Assembly (NCBI RefSeq): GCF_026625845.1
Contig: NZ_CP113066.1
Location: 1,364,001 to 1,428,000, forward strand
Reading direction: 5' to 3'
Length of the DNA stretch: 64,000 nt
Source of the DNA: Agrococcus sp. SL85
GTDB taxonomy: Bacteria > Actinomycetota > Actinomycetes > Actinomycetales > Microbacteriaceae
Below the pieces are notes generated by a model that was given only the letters and a program-made list of their open reading frames with translations, had not been told where the DNA came from and made no database searches. A program made the position numbers and the translations under genes. Positions 1 to 8,281 of this stretch are shown here, in pieces. The number at the start of each line of letters is the position of its first letter. Position 1 is the first letter of the stretch.

Positions 1-2
1 CG

Positions 3-419
3 GTCGCGGTCGACGAGCTGCGCGAGCACGGGGAGGCCCAGCGGCAGGCGGTGCTGGGCTTCGCGCGCCCGGCGACCGCGGAGGGCGTGCGCGCGCTGCG
101 CATCGTGCTGCCGGACGTCGCCGTGCCCGAGCGGCGCGCGCTGCGCGTGGGCGGCCTGGAGGTCGTGCTCGAGCCGCTCGGACCGGCCCACACGGGCGGC
201 GACCTCGTGGTGCACGTGCCGAGCGCCGGCGCCTCGATCGTCGGCGACCTCGTCGAGACCGCCGACGATCCGCAGGCCGACGACTCCACCGACGTCGCGG
301 GCTGGATCGCGGCGCTCGACGCGCTCGCGGCCGGCGCGCAGCCGCTGCTCGTGCCGGGGCACGGCGATCCGTGCGGCCACGAGCGGCTCGCGCACCACCG
401 CGCGCTCCTCGGCGGCTAG
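3..419 (+). CDS. MBL-fold metallohydrolase, C-terminal part
   Basis: Open reading frame that runs in from the left edge, so the N-terminus and first metal-binding motif (HxHxDH) are missing. The visible 138 codons contain AHTGGDLVV, then SIVGDLVE, then VPGHGDPCG. These match the third to fifth metal-ligand regions of the metallo-beta-lactamase superfamily (His in the HTGGD block, Asp in GD, His in GHG). Members hydrolyse varied substrates, so none can be named. An internal GTG at 51 is not the true start because the frame is open upstream of it. The gene converges on the next one and their stop codons overlap by 4 nt. Confidence 0.75.
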   Translation, partial: VAVDELREHGEAQRQAVLGFARPATAEGVRALRIVLPDVAVPERRALRVGGLEVVLEPLGPAHTGGDLVVHVPSAGASIVGDLVETADDPQADDSTDVAGWIAALDALAAGAQPLLVPGHGDPCGHERLAHHRALLGG

Positions 420-886
420 CGCTCCGGCCAGGCCGCCCCGCCCCGGCCGCGCACCCGCGAGAGCACCGCCTCGGCGAGCCCCTCGGCGGCGCGCTCGAGC
501 GGCTCGTCGCAGGCGTCGCAGCCGCAGATGGGCGCGGCCGCCGGCACGTCGAGCCCCACCTCGGCGACGACGCCGGGGAAGTCGGTCCAGGCGATGCGCA
601 CGGGTGCGGTGCCCGGCACCGAGGCGATGCGAACGGCGCGGAGCTCCTGCGCGCCCAGGTCGCGGGGAGGCTCCTCGACGGCCTCGCAGTCATAGGTCGC
701 GAGCAGGTGCGCGACGAGCGCGTCGGCGACCTCGTGCAGCTGCGCGTAGCGCTCCGGGTGCGTGACGACCGAGTACGCCTCGGCAGGCGTCTCGGGCAGG
801 TCGCTCCAGCGCTCGCCGAAGTGGATGGGCGCGCCGTCGTCGCCCTGGATCAGCACCGGCCGCAGCGCCGGCATCCACGCTCGCAT
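416..886 (-). CDS. DUF6226-like hypothetical protein
   Basis: A 156-residue soluble protein without signal peptide or membrane segment. It has GERWSDLP near residue 24, then AYSVVTHPERYAQLHEVADAL, a layout I associate with the actinobacterial DUF6226 family, and a Cys cluster (CGCDAC) near residue 122 that could bind metal. No function is known for this family. The ATG at 886 gives the usual length. The gene converges with the MBL-fold gene, and a 73-nt dyad repeat lies upstream of its start. The family assignment is from memory of the motif layout and is moderate; that the gene is real is more certain because frame and composition are consistent. Confidence 0.6.
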   Translation of the reverse strand: MRAWMPALRPVLIQGDDGAPIHFGERWSDLPETPAEAYSVVTHPERYAQLHEVADALVAHLLATYDCEAVEEPPRDLGAQELRAVRIASVPGTAPVRIAWTDFPGVVAEVGLDVPAAAPICGCDACDEPLERAAEGLAEAVLSRVRGRGGAAWPER

Positions 887-926
887 GCCGACATCGTGCC
901 GGGGCAGGCTGAGCGGGCTCGGGGAG

Positions 927-999
927 CGCGCTCGATCGGGCTGAGCGTGGCGCGAGGCGCATCATGCAGCCGGTGCGGCGCTGCGGCCGATCGAGCGCG
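927..999. repeat. 73-nt intergenic dyad repeat, copy 1
   Basis: A perfect 13-bp inverted repeat (CGCGCTCGATCGG at 927-939 and its complement at 987-999) encloses a 47-nt GC-rich interior. A second element of exactly the same 73-nt length with the same arms lies at 60908-60980. It sits in the gap between two divergent genes (starts at 886 and 1131). Confidence 0.8.
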
Positions 1000-1116
1000 G
1001 CGCAGGCCCGACGGAGGACCGCCCGCGGGCCCTCTGCGGGCGCGACGTGCGGGCCCCGGCGCGAGGCCGAGCGCGCGCCCTCGGCGAACGCGCGCGGCGC
1101 GGTGGGCGGCCGCCGC

Positions 1117-1122
1117 TAGCGT
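1117..1122 (+). promoter_or_regulatory. -10 box (TAGCGT), near-leaderless promoter of the ABC exporter
   Basis: TAGCGT lies 8 nt before the ATG at 1131, so transcription should begin at or next to the start codon. No Shine-Dalgarno sequence is present. Confidence 0.6.
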
Positions 1123-1130
1123 TGGTCCCG

Positions 1131-2987
1131 ATGAGCATGATGGGCGGCGGCGCTCGCCGCGGGGGTCGGGTCGCGATGCGCGACGAGTCGGCGCAGCGCG
1201 CCGCGAACGAGGACGCGCCGGCGATCGAGGGCCTCGGCCGGCGCGTCGTCGCGCTCTTCGCGCCGCACCGCGCATCCATCGCGCTGACGATCGTGCTCGT
1301 GCTCGTGGAGGCCGCGATCGCGGTCGTGCCGCCGCTGCTCATCCAGCGCGTCTTCGACGAGGCGCTCTTCCCGCCCAGCGGCATGGCGAACCTCCAGCTG
1401 CTGTGGGTGCTCGTGCTCACGATGGTGGGCCTCTGGATCGTCGCGAACGCGCTGAGCGTGTGGCAGACGTGGCTCACCGCGAAGGTCGGCAACACCGTCA
1501 TGGGCGGCCTGCGCACGAAGCTGTTCGAGCGCCTGCAGGGCATGGAGCTCGCGTTCTTCACGCGCACGAAGACGGGCGTCATCCAGTCCCGCCTGCAGAA
1601 CGACGTCGGCGGCGTCGCGGGCGTGCTCTCGAACACCATCTCGTCGATCGTCGGCAACGTCGTCACGGTCATCGCGAGCCTCGTGACGATGCTCATCCTG
1701 TCGTGGCAGCTCACGATCGTCTCGGTGATCCTCGTGCCGCTGCTCGTCATCATGCAGCGCCGCGTCGGCCAGGTGCGCGCGCGCATCGCCACGCGCACGC
1801 AGGAGTCGCTGAGCGACATGACCGCGATCACGCAGGAGTCGCTCTCGGTCTCGGGCATCCTGCTCGCGAAGGCCTTCGGCCGGCAGGACGACGAGCTGCG
1901 CCGCTACGGCGTCGAGAACGACAAGCAGATCGACCTGCAGGTGCGGCTCACGATGAGCGGCCAGACGTTCTTCGCCGTCGTCTCGGTCTTCATCTCGATC
2001 CTGCCCTCGATGGTCTACCTCATCGGCGGCTACCTCGTCGCGGGCGGCGACGGGCTCATCACCGCGGGCACGATCGTCGCCTTCACGACGGTGCAGGCGC
2101 GCCTCCTCATGCCGCTCATGGGGCTGCTGCGCGTCGCGCTCGACCTGCAGACCTCCTCCGCGCTCTTCGCCCGCATCTTCGAGTACCTCGACCTGCGGCC
2201 CGCGATCGACCCGCCGGCCGAGCCCCGGCCGCTCGACCCCGCGCGGCTCGGCGAGGTCGAGCTCGACGACGTCACCTTCCGCTACCCCGACGCGAAGGAC
2301 GAGGAGCGCCCGACCCTCGACGGCGTCTCGTTCCGGCTCGAGCCCGGCACCTTCGCGGCGTTCGTCGGCCCCTCGGGCGCGGGCAAGACCACGATCGGCT
2401 ACCTCGTGCCGCGGCTGTACGAGGTGAGCGGCGGCAGCCTGCGCTTCGCGGGCGCCGACGTGCGCGAGCTCGCGCCCGACGCGCTCTCGGACCACATCGG
2501 CATCGTCAGCCAGGAGCCCTACCTCTTCCACGCCTCCATCGCCGAGAACCTCCGCTACGCGAAGCCCGACGCGACCGACGACGAGCTCGAAGCGGCCGCG
2601 CGCGCAGCGAGCATCCACGACACGATCGCGGGGTTCCCCGACGGCTACGGCACGATCGTGGGCGAGCGCGGCTACCGGCTCTCGGGCGGCGAGAAGCAGC
2701 GCGTCGCCATCGCCCGCGTCATGCTCAAGGATCCCGCGGTGCTCATCCTCGACGAGGCGACGAGCGCGCTCGACACCGTCTCGGAGCGGGTGGTGCAGCA
2801 GGCGCTCGACGCCGCCGCGCGCGGCCGCACGACGATCGCGATCGCCCACCGCCTCTCGACCATCCGGCACGCCGACGTCATCCACGTCGTCGACAGCGGC
2901 CGCATCGTCGAGCGCGGCACGCACGACGAGCTGCTCGCCCTCGGCGGCACCTACGCGTCGCTGTTCGCGCAGCAGGCGCGGGTCTGA
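1131..2987 (+). CDS. ABC exporter, fused permease and ATPase
   Basis: A 618-residue half-transporter of the MsbA/MDR type. The N-terminal half (about residues 40-340) holds the six-helix exporter membrane domain. The C-terminal half is a complete nucleotide-binding domain, with Walker A GPSGAGKTT near residue 413, signature LSGGEKQR near 520, Walker B VLILDEA near 540, and a switch His in AIAHRLST. It probably works as a homodimer exporting a lipid, peptide or drug; the substrate cannot be read from sequence. The ATG at 1131 is chosen over upstream candidates because a TAGCGT -10 box lies just before it and upstream codons are low-complexity. The gene appears monocistronic. Confidence 0.88.
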   Translation: MSMMGGGARRGGRVAMRDESAQRAANEDAPAIEGLGRRVVALFAPHRASIALTIVLVLVEAAIAVVPPLLIQRVFDEALFPPSGMANLQLLWVLVLTMVGLWIVANALSVWQTWLTAKVGNTVMGGLRTKLFERLQGMELAFFTRTKTGVIQSRLQNDVGGVAGVLSNTISSIVGNVVTVIASLVTMLILSWQLTIVSVILVPLLVIMQRRVGQVRARIATRTQESLSDMTAITQESLSVSGILLAKAFGRQDDELRRYGVENDKQIDLQVRLTMSGQTFFAVVSVFISILPSMVYLIGGYLVAGGDGLITAGTIVAFTTVQARLLMPLMGLLRVALDLQTSSALFARIFEYLDLRPAIDPPAEPRPLDPARLGEVELDDVTFRYPDAKDEERPTLDGVSFRLEPGTFAAFVGPSGAGKTTIGYLVPRLYEVSGGSLRFAGADVRELAPDALSDHIGIVSQEPYLFHASIAENLRYAKPDATDDELEAAARAASIHDTIAGFPDGYGTIVGERGYRLSGGEKQRVAIARVMLKDPAVLILDEATSALDTVSERVVQQALDAAARGRTTIAIAHRLSTIRHADVIHVVDSGRIVERGTHDELLALGGTYASLFAQQARV

Positions 2988-2991
2988 GCCG

Positions 2992-3013
2992 GGCCGCGCC
3001 GGCGCGCGCGGCC
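2992..3013. terminator. GC-rich hairpin between convergent genes
   Basis: GGCCGCGC (2992-2999) pairs with GCGCGGCC (3006-3013) across a 6-nt loop. There is no T-tract. Its position just after the exporter stop codon suits a terminator, but the stem is short for so GC-rich a sequence. Confidence 0.4.
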
Positions 3014-3411
3014 TAGTCCTCGACGTCGTCCGGGAGCGGGAGGTCGGCCACGGCCGCGCGCCACCGCCGCTCGAGCTCGTCCAGGTCGGCCGCGAAGTCG
3101 GCGTAGCGGCAGCCGAGGCCGTTCGGCTTCACGACGATGCCCTCCGCCCGCCAGTGGGGGAGCGCGCGCTGCAGCAGGTCGCCGCCGAAGTCGCCCGCGT
3201 GGCTCGTGATGCGCCACCACGGCAGGCCCTCGCTCCAGTGGCGCAGGATCGAGCCCACCTGGCGCGGTCCGATGCCGCAGATGCGCGCGATCGCGCCGTA
3301 GGAGGCGACGCGACCGGGCGGCACGAGCTCGACCGCGCGCAGCACCCGCTCGATCACGAGCTCGCGCCGCCGGTCCATCGAGCGCGCGTCCATCGCCCCA
3401 TCGTGCCCCAT
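3013..3411 (-). CDS. MGMT-family alkyltransferase-like DNA-binding protein
   Basis: A 132-residue protein matching only the C-terminal DNA-binding domain of O6-methylguanine-DNA methyltransferase. It has PPGRVASYGAIA near residue 36 and GPRQVGSILRHW near 49. Where true methyltransferases carry the PCHR active site, this protein has PWWRITSHAG, so the alkyl-accepting Cys is absent. That is the hallmark of ATL-type proteins, which bind alkylated guanine and hand it to nucleotide excision repair. Direct repair activity is therefore not expected. The first ATG (3411) is used; Met7 or Met12 are possible alternatives. It is divergent from the cystathionine beta-synthase gene with a 37-nt gap. Confidence 0.8.
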   Translation of the reverse strand: MGHDGAMDARSMDRRRELVIERVLRAVELVPPGRVASYGAIARICGIGPRQVGSILRHWSEGLPWWRITSHAGDFGGDLLQRALPHWRAEGIVVKPNGLGCRYADFAADLDELERRWRAAVADLPLPDDVED

Positions 3412-3420
3412 CCGCGCCGA

Positions 3421-3426
3421 TAGGCT
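3421..3426 (+). promoter_or_regulatory. -10 box (TAGGCT) for the transsulfuration pair
   Basis: TAGGCT sits 22 nt before the ATG at 3449, giving a short leader that carries an AGGAGGC Shine-Dalgarno sequence. Confidence 0.6.
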
Positions 3427-3448
3427 GGGGCGTCACCCAGGAGGCAGG

Positions 3449-4819
3449 ATGCGCTACGCAGAGTCGATCCTCGAGACGATCGGCGACACCCCCCTCGTGC
3501 GGCTCACGAAGGTCGCCGAGGGCATCGCGGCGACGGTGCTCGCGAAGGTCGAGTTCCTGAACCCCGGCGGCTCGGTGAAGGACCGCATCGCGCAGTCGAT
3601 GATCGACGACGCCGAGGCGCGCGGACTGCTGCGCCCCGGCGGCACGATCGTCGAGCCGACGAGCGGCAACACGGGCGTGGGCCTGGCGCTCGTCGCGCAG
3701 CAGCGCGGCTACCGCTGCGTCTTCGTCTGCCCCGACAAGGTGGCCGAGGACAAGCGGGCCACGCTGCGCGCCTACGGCGCGGAGGTCGTCGTGACGCCCA
3801 CGGCGGTCGCGCCCGACAGCCCGGAGTCGTACTACGGCGTCGCGAACCGCCTCACCGACGAGATCGAGGGCGCCTTCCAGCCCAACCAGTTCTTCAACCC
3901 CGCCGCCCCCGCGGCGCACGAGGCGACGACCGGTCCCGAGATCTGGCGCGACACGGAGGGGCGCATCACGCACTTCGTCGCCGGCATCGGCACGGGCGGC
4001 ACGATCACCGGCACCGCGCGCTACCTGAAGCGCGCCTCCGAGGGCCGTGTGCGGATCGTGGGCGCCGACCCCGAGGGCTCGATCTACTCCGGCGGCACCG
4101 GCCGGCCCTACCTCGTGGAGGGCGTGGGCGAGGACATGTGGCCGGGCAACTACGACCCCTCGCTCGTCGACGAGGTCGTCGCGGTCGACGACGCGGCCTC
4201 CTTCGCCATGACCCGCCGCCTCGCCCGCGAGGAGGGGCTGCTCGTGGGCGGCTCGAGCGGCATGGCCGTCGTCGTCGCCCTCGAGGCCGCCCGGTCGCTC
4301 CCCGCCGACGCCGTCGTGGTCGTGCTGCTGCCCGACTCCGGCCGCGGCTACCTGCAGAAGGTCTACTCCGACGCCTGGATGCGCGCGCACGGCTTCGCCG
4401 ACGCGGCCGAGGGCACCACGGTGCGCGACGTGCTCGCCGCGAAGGGCGCCGCGGCGCCCGCGCTCGTGCACGCGCATCCCACCGACACGGTGCACGAGGC
4501 GATCGAGATCATGCGCGAGCACGGCGTGAGCCAGCTGCCCGTGCTGCGCGCCGAGCCGCCCGTCGTGCTCGGCGAGGTCGCAGGATCCGTCGACGAGCGC
4601 CACCTGCTCGACGCCGTCTTCACCCGCCGCGCGCGGCTCGCCGACCCCGTCGCCGAGCACCTCGGCCCCCAGCTGCCGCGCATCGGCGCCGGCGAGGGCA
4701 CCGACGCCCTCCAGGCCGCGCTCGCCGAGGCCGACGCCCTGCTCGTGCTCGACGAGGCGAAGCCCGTCGGCGTCGTCACCCGCACCGATCTGCTCACGTT
4801 CCTCGCGAAGGAGGCCTGA
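3449..4819 (+). CDS. Cystathionine beta-synthase (PLP enzyme with CBS domains)
   Basis: A 456-residue fold-type II PLP enzyme. Lys44 in GGSVKDR is the expected Schiff-base lysine. SGNTG at 72-76 is the substrate loop, and GIGTGGTITG near 178 binds the cofactor phosphate. From about residue 330 the protein carries a CBS-domain pair, absent from plain cysteine synthase (CysK). That, with the downstream gamma-synthase/lyase, argues for condensing serine (or O-acetylserine) with homocysteine to cystathionine. An AGGAGG ribosome-binding site precedes the ATG. The next gene overlaps by ATGA, so the two are translationally coupled. Annotation pipelines often label this type cystathionine beta-synthase; assay data would be needed to separate it from cysteine synthase. 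Confidence 0.88.
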   Translation: MRYAESILETIGDTPLVRLTKVAEGIAATVLAKVEFLNPGGSVKDRIAQSMIDDAEARGLLRPGGTIVEPTSGNTGVGLALVAQQRGYRCVFVCPDKVAEDKRATLRAYGAEVVVTPTAVAPDSPESYYGVANRLTDEIEGAFQPNQFFNPAAPAAHEATTGPEIWRDTEGRITHFVAGIGTGGTITGTARYLKRASEGRVRIVGADPEGSIYSGGTGRPYLVEGVGEDMWPGNYDPSLVDEVVAVDDAASFAMTRRLAREEGLLVGGSSGMAVVVALEAARSLPADAVVVVLLPDSGRGYLQKVYSDAWMRAHGFADAAEGTTVRDVLAAKGAAAPALVHAHPTDTVHEAIEIMREHGVSQLPVLRAEPPVVLGEVAGSVDERHLLDAVFTRRARLADPVAEHLGPQLPRIGAGEGTDALQAALAEADALLVLDEAKPVGVVTRTDLLTFLAKEA

Positions 4820-5970
4820 TGACCGACCCCCGCGGCTTCTCGACCCGTGCCATCCACGCCGGGCAGCCCTTCGACCCCCGCACCGGCGCGGTGATCCCGC
4901 CGATCTTCATGTCGTCGACGTTCGTGCAGGACGGCGTGGGCGGCTTCCGCGACGGCTATGAGTACGCGCGCGGCGGCAACCCCTCGCGCGACGCGCTGCA
5001 GGAGCAGCTCGCGAGCCTCGAGGGCGGCACGCACGGCTACGCCTTCGGCTCCGGCCTCGCCGCCGAGGACGCCGTGCTGCGCGCGGTGCTGCAGCCCGGC
5101 GACCACGTGCTCATGGGCAACGACGTCTACGGTGGCACCCATCGCCTCGTCTCGAAGGTGTGGGAGCGCTGGGGCGTCTCGATCACGACGGCCGACGCCT
5201 CCGACCTCGACGCCGTGCGCGCGGGGCTCCGTCCCGAGACGCGCATCCTGTGGGTGGAGACGCCGTCGAACCCGCTCATGAAGGTCGCGGACATCGCGGG
5301 CCTGGCGCAGATCGGCCACGAGGCGGGCGCCGTCGTCATCGCCGACAACACCTTCGCGACGCCGTACCTGCAGCAGCCGCTCGCGCTCGGCGCCGACGTC
5401 GTGCTGCACTCGACGACGAAGTACATCGGCGGCCACTCCGACCTCGTCGGCGGCGCCGTCGTCACGGCCGACGCCGAGCTCGCCGAGCGGATCGCCTTCC
5501 AGCAGTTCGCGGTCGGGGCCGTCAACAGCCCCTTCGACGCGTGGCTCACGACGCGATCGCTCAAGACGCTCGCCGTGCGCATGGAGCGCCACAGCGACAC
5601 GGCGCAGGCGGTGGCGGAGTCGCTCGTCGGGCACCCCGCGCTCACGGCCGTGCACTACCCGGGCCTGCCGGATCACCCCGGCCACGACCTCGCGGCGCGG
5701 CAGATGCGGCGCTTCGGCGGCATGGTCTCGATGCAGCTCGCGGGCGGTGCGCCGGCGGCGCTCGAGCTCGTGCGGCGGACGCGGCTGTTCCAGCTGGCGG
5801 AGTCGCTCGGCGGCGTCGAGAGCCTCGTCTGCTACCCGAGCGAGATGACGCACGCCTCGGTCAAGGGCACCGAGCTGGCCGTGCCGGAGGACCTCCTGCG
5901 CCTCTCGGTGGGCCTCGAGGACGCCGACGACCTGATCACCGACCTGCGGCAGGCGCTCGACTCGCTCTAG
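4819..5970 (+). CDS. Cystathionine gamma-synthase / gamma-lyase
   Basis: A 383-residue Cys/Met metabolism PLP enzyme of fold type I. It has YEYARGGNPSRDALQ near residue 51, the PLP-binding stretch HSTTKYIGGHSD with Lys201, and a C-terminal SLGGVESL block. The family includes MetB (O-succinyl/acetylhomoserine plus cysteine to cystathionine) and MccB/CysA-type lyases (cystathionine to cysteine). Sequence alone does not separate them. Coupling to a cystathionine beta-synthase favours the lyase direction, that is reverse transsulfuration from homocysteine to cysteine. The ATG overlaps the upstream stop (ATGA), with GAAGGAGG as ribosome-binding site inside the upstream gene's last codons. Confidence 0.85.
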   Translation: MTDPRGFSTRAIHAGQPFDPRTGAVIPPIFMSSTFVQDGVGGFRDGYEYARGGNPSRDALQEQLASLEGGTHGYAFGSGLAAEDAVLRAVLQPGDHVLMGNDVYGGTHRLVSKVWERWGVSITTADASDLDAVRAGLRPETRILWVETPSNPLMKVADIAGLAQIGHEAGAVVIADNTFATPYLQQPLALGADVVLHSTTKYIGGHSDLVGGAVVTADAELAERIAFQQFAVGAVNSPFDAWLTTRSLKTLAVRMERHSDTAQAVAESLVGHPALTAVHYPGLPDHPGHDLAARQMRRFGGMVSMQLAGGAPAALELVRRTRLFQLAESLGGVESLVCYPSEMTHASVKGTELAVPEDLLRLSVGLEDADDLITDLRQALDSL

Positions 5971-5985
5971 GCCATCCCGCAGTGG

Positions 5986-6184
5986 TGTGGTCGCTTCGCA
6001 CCCTCCCAGGCGGCGAGGAAGGGCGCGAAGCGACCACAGCCGGCCGGCCGAGCCGGGGTGTGGTCAGCTGAGGCCCGTTCCGCGTGTGCGAAGGGGCGCG
6101 AAGCGACCACAGCCTGGGCGGCGGGCCGGGGTGTGGTCAGCTGAGGCCCGCAGGCGGCCGGGGGATGGGCGCGAAGCGACCACA
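5986..6184. repeat. Repeat block with 73-bp period and terminal inversion
   Basis: GCGAAGCGACCACA occurs at 6025, 6098 and 6171, exactly 73 bp apart, and once in inverted orientation at 5986-5999. A 26-nt unit beginning GCCGGGGTGTGG recurs at 6052-6077 and 6125-6150, also 73 bp apart. The 5986/6025 pair forms a 14-bp perfect stem. The block fills the gap between two convergent genes and could end transcription from both sides. Confidence 0.85.
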
Positions 6185-6252
6185 CCGCGGGTGGGGCGCG
6201 CGGCGCGGGCGGGGTGCGCGGCGCGGGCGCGGCGCGGCGCGCGTGCGCGGGA

Positions 6253-7063
6253 CTAGGCGAGCCTGGAGGCGGCCGACTACCCGGCGGGCGGCGCGGCGAG
6301 CGGCCTCGGGGAGCGAGGCGTCGCTGACGAGCACGTCGAGCTCGTCGAGCGGCGCGAAGGTCGCGAGCGCGTGCACGCCCCACTTCGAGGCGTCGACGAG
6401 CGCGACCGTCGTGCGCGCCGCCGCCATGAGCGCGCGGTTGGTCTCGGCCTCCGCGAGGTTCGGCGCGGTGCAGCCGCGCTCGGCGTCGATGCCGTGCGCG
6501 CCCAGGAAGAGCACGTCGAGCCCGATGGATGCGGCGGCGCGGTTGGCGACGGGCCCGACGAGCGCATCGGAGCGCGTGCGCTCGCCGCCCGTGAGCACGA
6601 CGCCGTCGCGTCCCTCGAGCGCGAGCGCCACCTGCAGCGAGTTCGTGACGATCGTGACCCCCTCGACCGCGGCGGCGAGGCGCGCGAGCGCGAGGGTCGT
6701 CGAGCCGGCGCCGATGCCGATGGCGCTGCCGGGGCGGACGAGCGCGGCGGCCGCGGCGGCGATCCGCGCCTTCTCGTCGCGGTGCAGCGCGGCCTTCGCG
6801 AGCGGCGCCGGCTCCTCGGTGAGCGGCGGCCGGACCGCGCGCACGCCGCCGCGCACCCGCTCCACGAGCCCGTCGGCGACGAGCCGGTCGGCGTCCCGTC
6901 GCAGCGTCATGGCCGAGACGCCGAGGCCCGCCGCGAGTTCGGCGACGCGGGCGACGCCGCCCGAGCGGAGCGCCGCGACGATGCGGTCGCGGCGCTCGAC
7001 GTCGTGGAGGCCGGCCTCGAGGGCGGCGGTGCTCGCGGCGGCGGGTGTGCGCATCGGATCCAT
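6253..7063 (-). CDS. DeoR-family repressor of the galactose genes (frameshifted in this sequence)
   Basis: About 270 residues. An N-terminal DeoR winged helix-turn-helix (RDRIVAALRSGGVARVAELA, then VSAMTLRRDADRL) precedes a DeoR C-terminal sensor domain (IGIGAGSTT, TNSLQVALAL, FLGAHGID). Such sensors bind sugar phosphates. It is divergent from galTK with a 57-nt gap, so galactose control is inferred. As printed, the frame slides past the natural end into the adjacent repeat block and stops at 6137, because AGCCT at 6260-6264 lacks two bases. Restoring AGCGCCT gives an end ...GRLQALA and a TAG stop at 6253-6255, the usual family length. The start may be the ATG at 7063 or the one at 7054. Confidence 0.82.
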
Positions 7064-7072
7064 ACGCACACC
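7044..7072. promoter_or_regulatory. Candidate DeoR operator in the gal divergon
   Basis: GGTGTGCG (7044-7051) and its exact complement CGCACACC (7065-7072) form an inverted repeat over the first codons of the repressor gene. A further CGCACA lies at 7075-7080. Its place fits autorepression; function is inferred. Confidence 0.45.
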
Positions 7073-7120
7073 TTCGCACAAATCCGCGCATGCACGCACG
7101 GGATGCGGCATGCTCGTCGG

Positions 7121-8281
7121 GTGACCGCGATCCGCCAGACTTCCACGCGCCTCGCCGACGGCCGCGAGCTCGTCTACTTCGACGACGCCGGGAGCCCCGA
7201 GCGCGAGCGCCGCGCCGACGAGCGCGCCCTCGACCCGCGCCCCGCGACGCCGACGATGCGCTTCGATGCGCTGAGCGCCGAGTGGATCACCGTCGCGACC
7301 GCTCGGCAGGGCCGCGTGCACCTGCCGCCCGCCGAGTTCGATCCGCTCGCCCCGCAGACCGCGACGAACCCGAGCGAGATCCCCGACGACTACGACGTCG
7401 CCGTGTTCGAGAACCGCTCGCCCTCCTTCGGCCCGGGCGTCCTCGGCGACGACCTGCCCGAGCCCGCGACGCCCGTCGCGACGGGCCGCGAGGGCTCGCG
7501 GATCGCGATCGGCGCCGCGCGCCCCGCGATCGGCCGCTGCGAGGTGGTGTGCTTCAGCCCCGACCGCGAGGGCTCGTTCGGCACCCAGTCGACGCTGCGC
7601 GCCCGCACCGTCGTCGAGGCCTGGGCCGAGCGCACCCGCGCGCTCTCGGCCGTGCCGGGCATCGAGCAGGTCTTCCCCTTCGAGAACCGCGGCGTCGAGA
7701 TCGGCGTGACGCTCCACCACCCGCACGGGCAGATCTACGGCTACCCCTCCGTGCCACAGCGCATCCGCCGCATCTGCGCCTCGGTGGAGGAGTACGGGCC
7801 CGCCCTGTTCGCCGACGTGCTCGACAGCGAGCGGCAGGGCCCGCGCGTGCTCATCGCGGGCGAGCACTTCACCGCCTTCGTGCCCTTCGCGGCGCGCTGG
7901 CCCGTGGAGGTGCAGCTCATGGCGCACCGGCAGGTGCCCGACCTCGCCGCGACGACGCCGGAGGAGCGCGACGAGCTCGCCGTGCTCACGCTGCGCCTCG
8001 CCCGCGGCCTCGACGCGCTCTACGACGCGCCCCTGCCGTACATCGCGGGCTGGCTGCAGGCCCCCGTGGCCGCGCACCGCGACGACGTGCGGCTCACCTG
8101 GCACGTGACGAGCCCGCGCCGCGCGGCCGACAAGCTGAAGTTCCTCGCCGGCAGCGAGGCGGCGATGGGCGCTTGGGTGGGCGACATCGCGTCCGAGGAG
8201 GGCGCCGCGCGGCTGCGCGATGCGATCGCACGCGCCGACGAGCTGCGCCCGGTCGAGGCGCTGGCGGTGCCCCGTGCGTGA
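7121..8281 (+). CDS. galT: Galactose-1-phosphate uridylyltransferase
   Basis: A 386-residue GalT of the Leloir pathway, moving UMP from UDP-glucose to galactose-1-phosphate. The HHPHGQIYGYP motif places the nucleotidylated catalytic His at about residue 202. PAEFDPLAP near 70, FENRSPSF near 98 and a second His-rich part (GWLQAPV, LTWHVTSP) match the two HIT-like halves. The N-terminal Cys pair seen in zinc-binding GalTs is not evident. The GTG at 7121 is preferred because a CATGCT box lies 6 nt before it (leaderless type); an in-frame ATG at 7103 would add six residues. It overlaps galK by 8 nt and is divergent from the DeoR repressor. No galE is present in the window. Confidence 0.92.
   Translation: MTAIRQTSTRLADGRELVYFDDAGSPERERRADERALDPRPATPTMRFDALSAEWITVATARQGRVHLPPAEFDPLAPQTATNPSEIPDDYDVAVFENRSPSFGPGVLGDDLPEPATPVATGREGSRIAIGAARPAIGRCEVVCFSPDREGSFGTQSTLRARTVVEAWAERTRALSAVPGIEQVFPFENRGVEIGVTLHHPHGQIYGYPSVPQRIRRICASVEEYGPALFADVLDSERQGPRVLIAGEHFTAFVPFAARWPVEVQLMAHRQVPDLAATTPEERDELAVLTLRLARGLDALYDAPLPYIAGWLQAPVAAHRDDVRLTWHVTSPRRAADKLKFLAGSEAAMGAWVGDIASEEGAARLRDAIARADELRPVEALAVPRA

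Noticed and set aside
371..3016. Very long ORFs in other frames, for example 881 aa over the ABC exporter and similar giants over cysteine, dnaX and mqo genes
   Set aside because: They are Arg/Ala/Pro-rich or Asp/Glu/His-rich shadows of real genes, caused by the high GC content and scarcity of stop codons. They lack domains and overlap conserved genes fully.
5986..6184. CRISPR-like array
   Set aside because: The repeats are only 2-3 copies, the intervals between them are themselves repeated, and no cas gene is nearby.
6137..6252. A 38-residue C-terminal extension of the DeoR protein encoded by the repeat block
   Set aside because: It exists only because of the AGCCT frame error at 6260. With AGCGCCT the protein ends at the TAG at 6253, the usual length.
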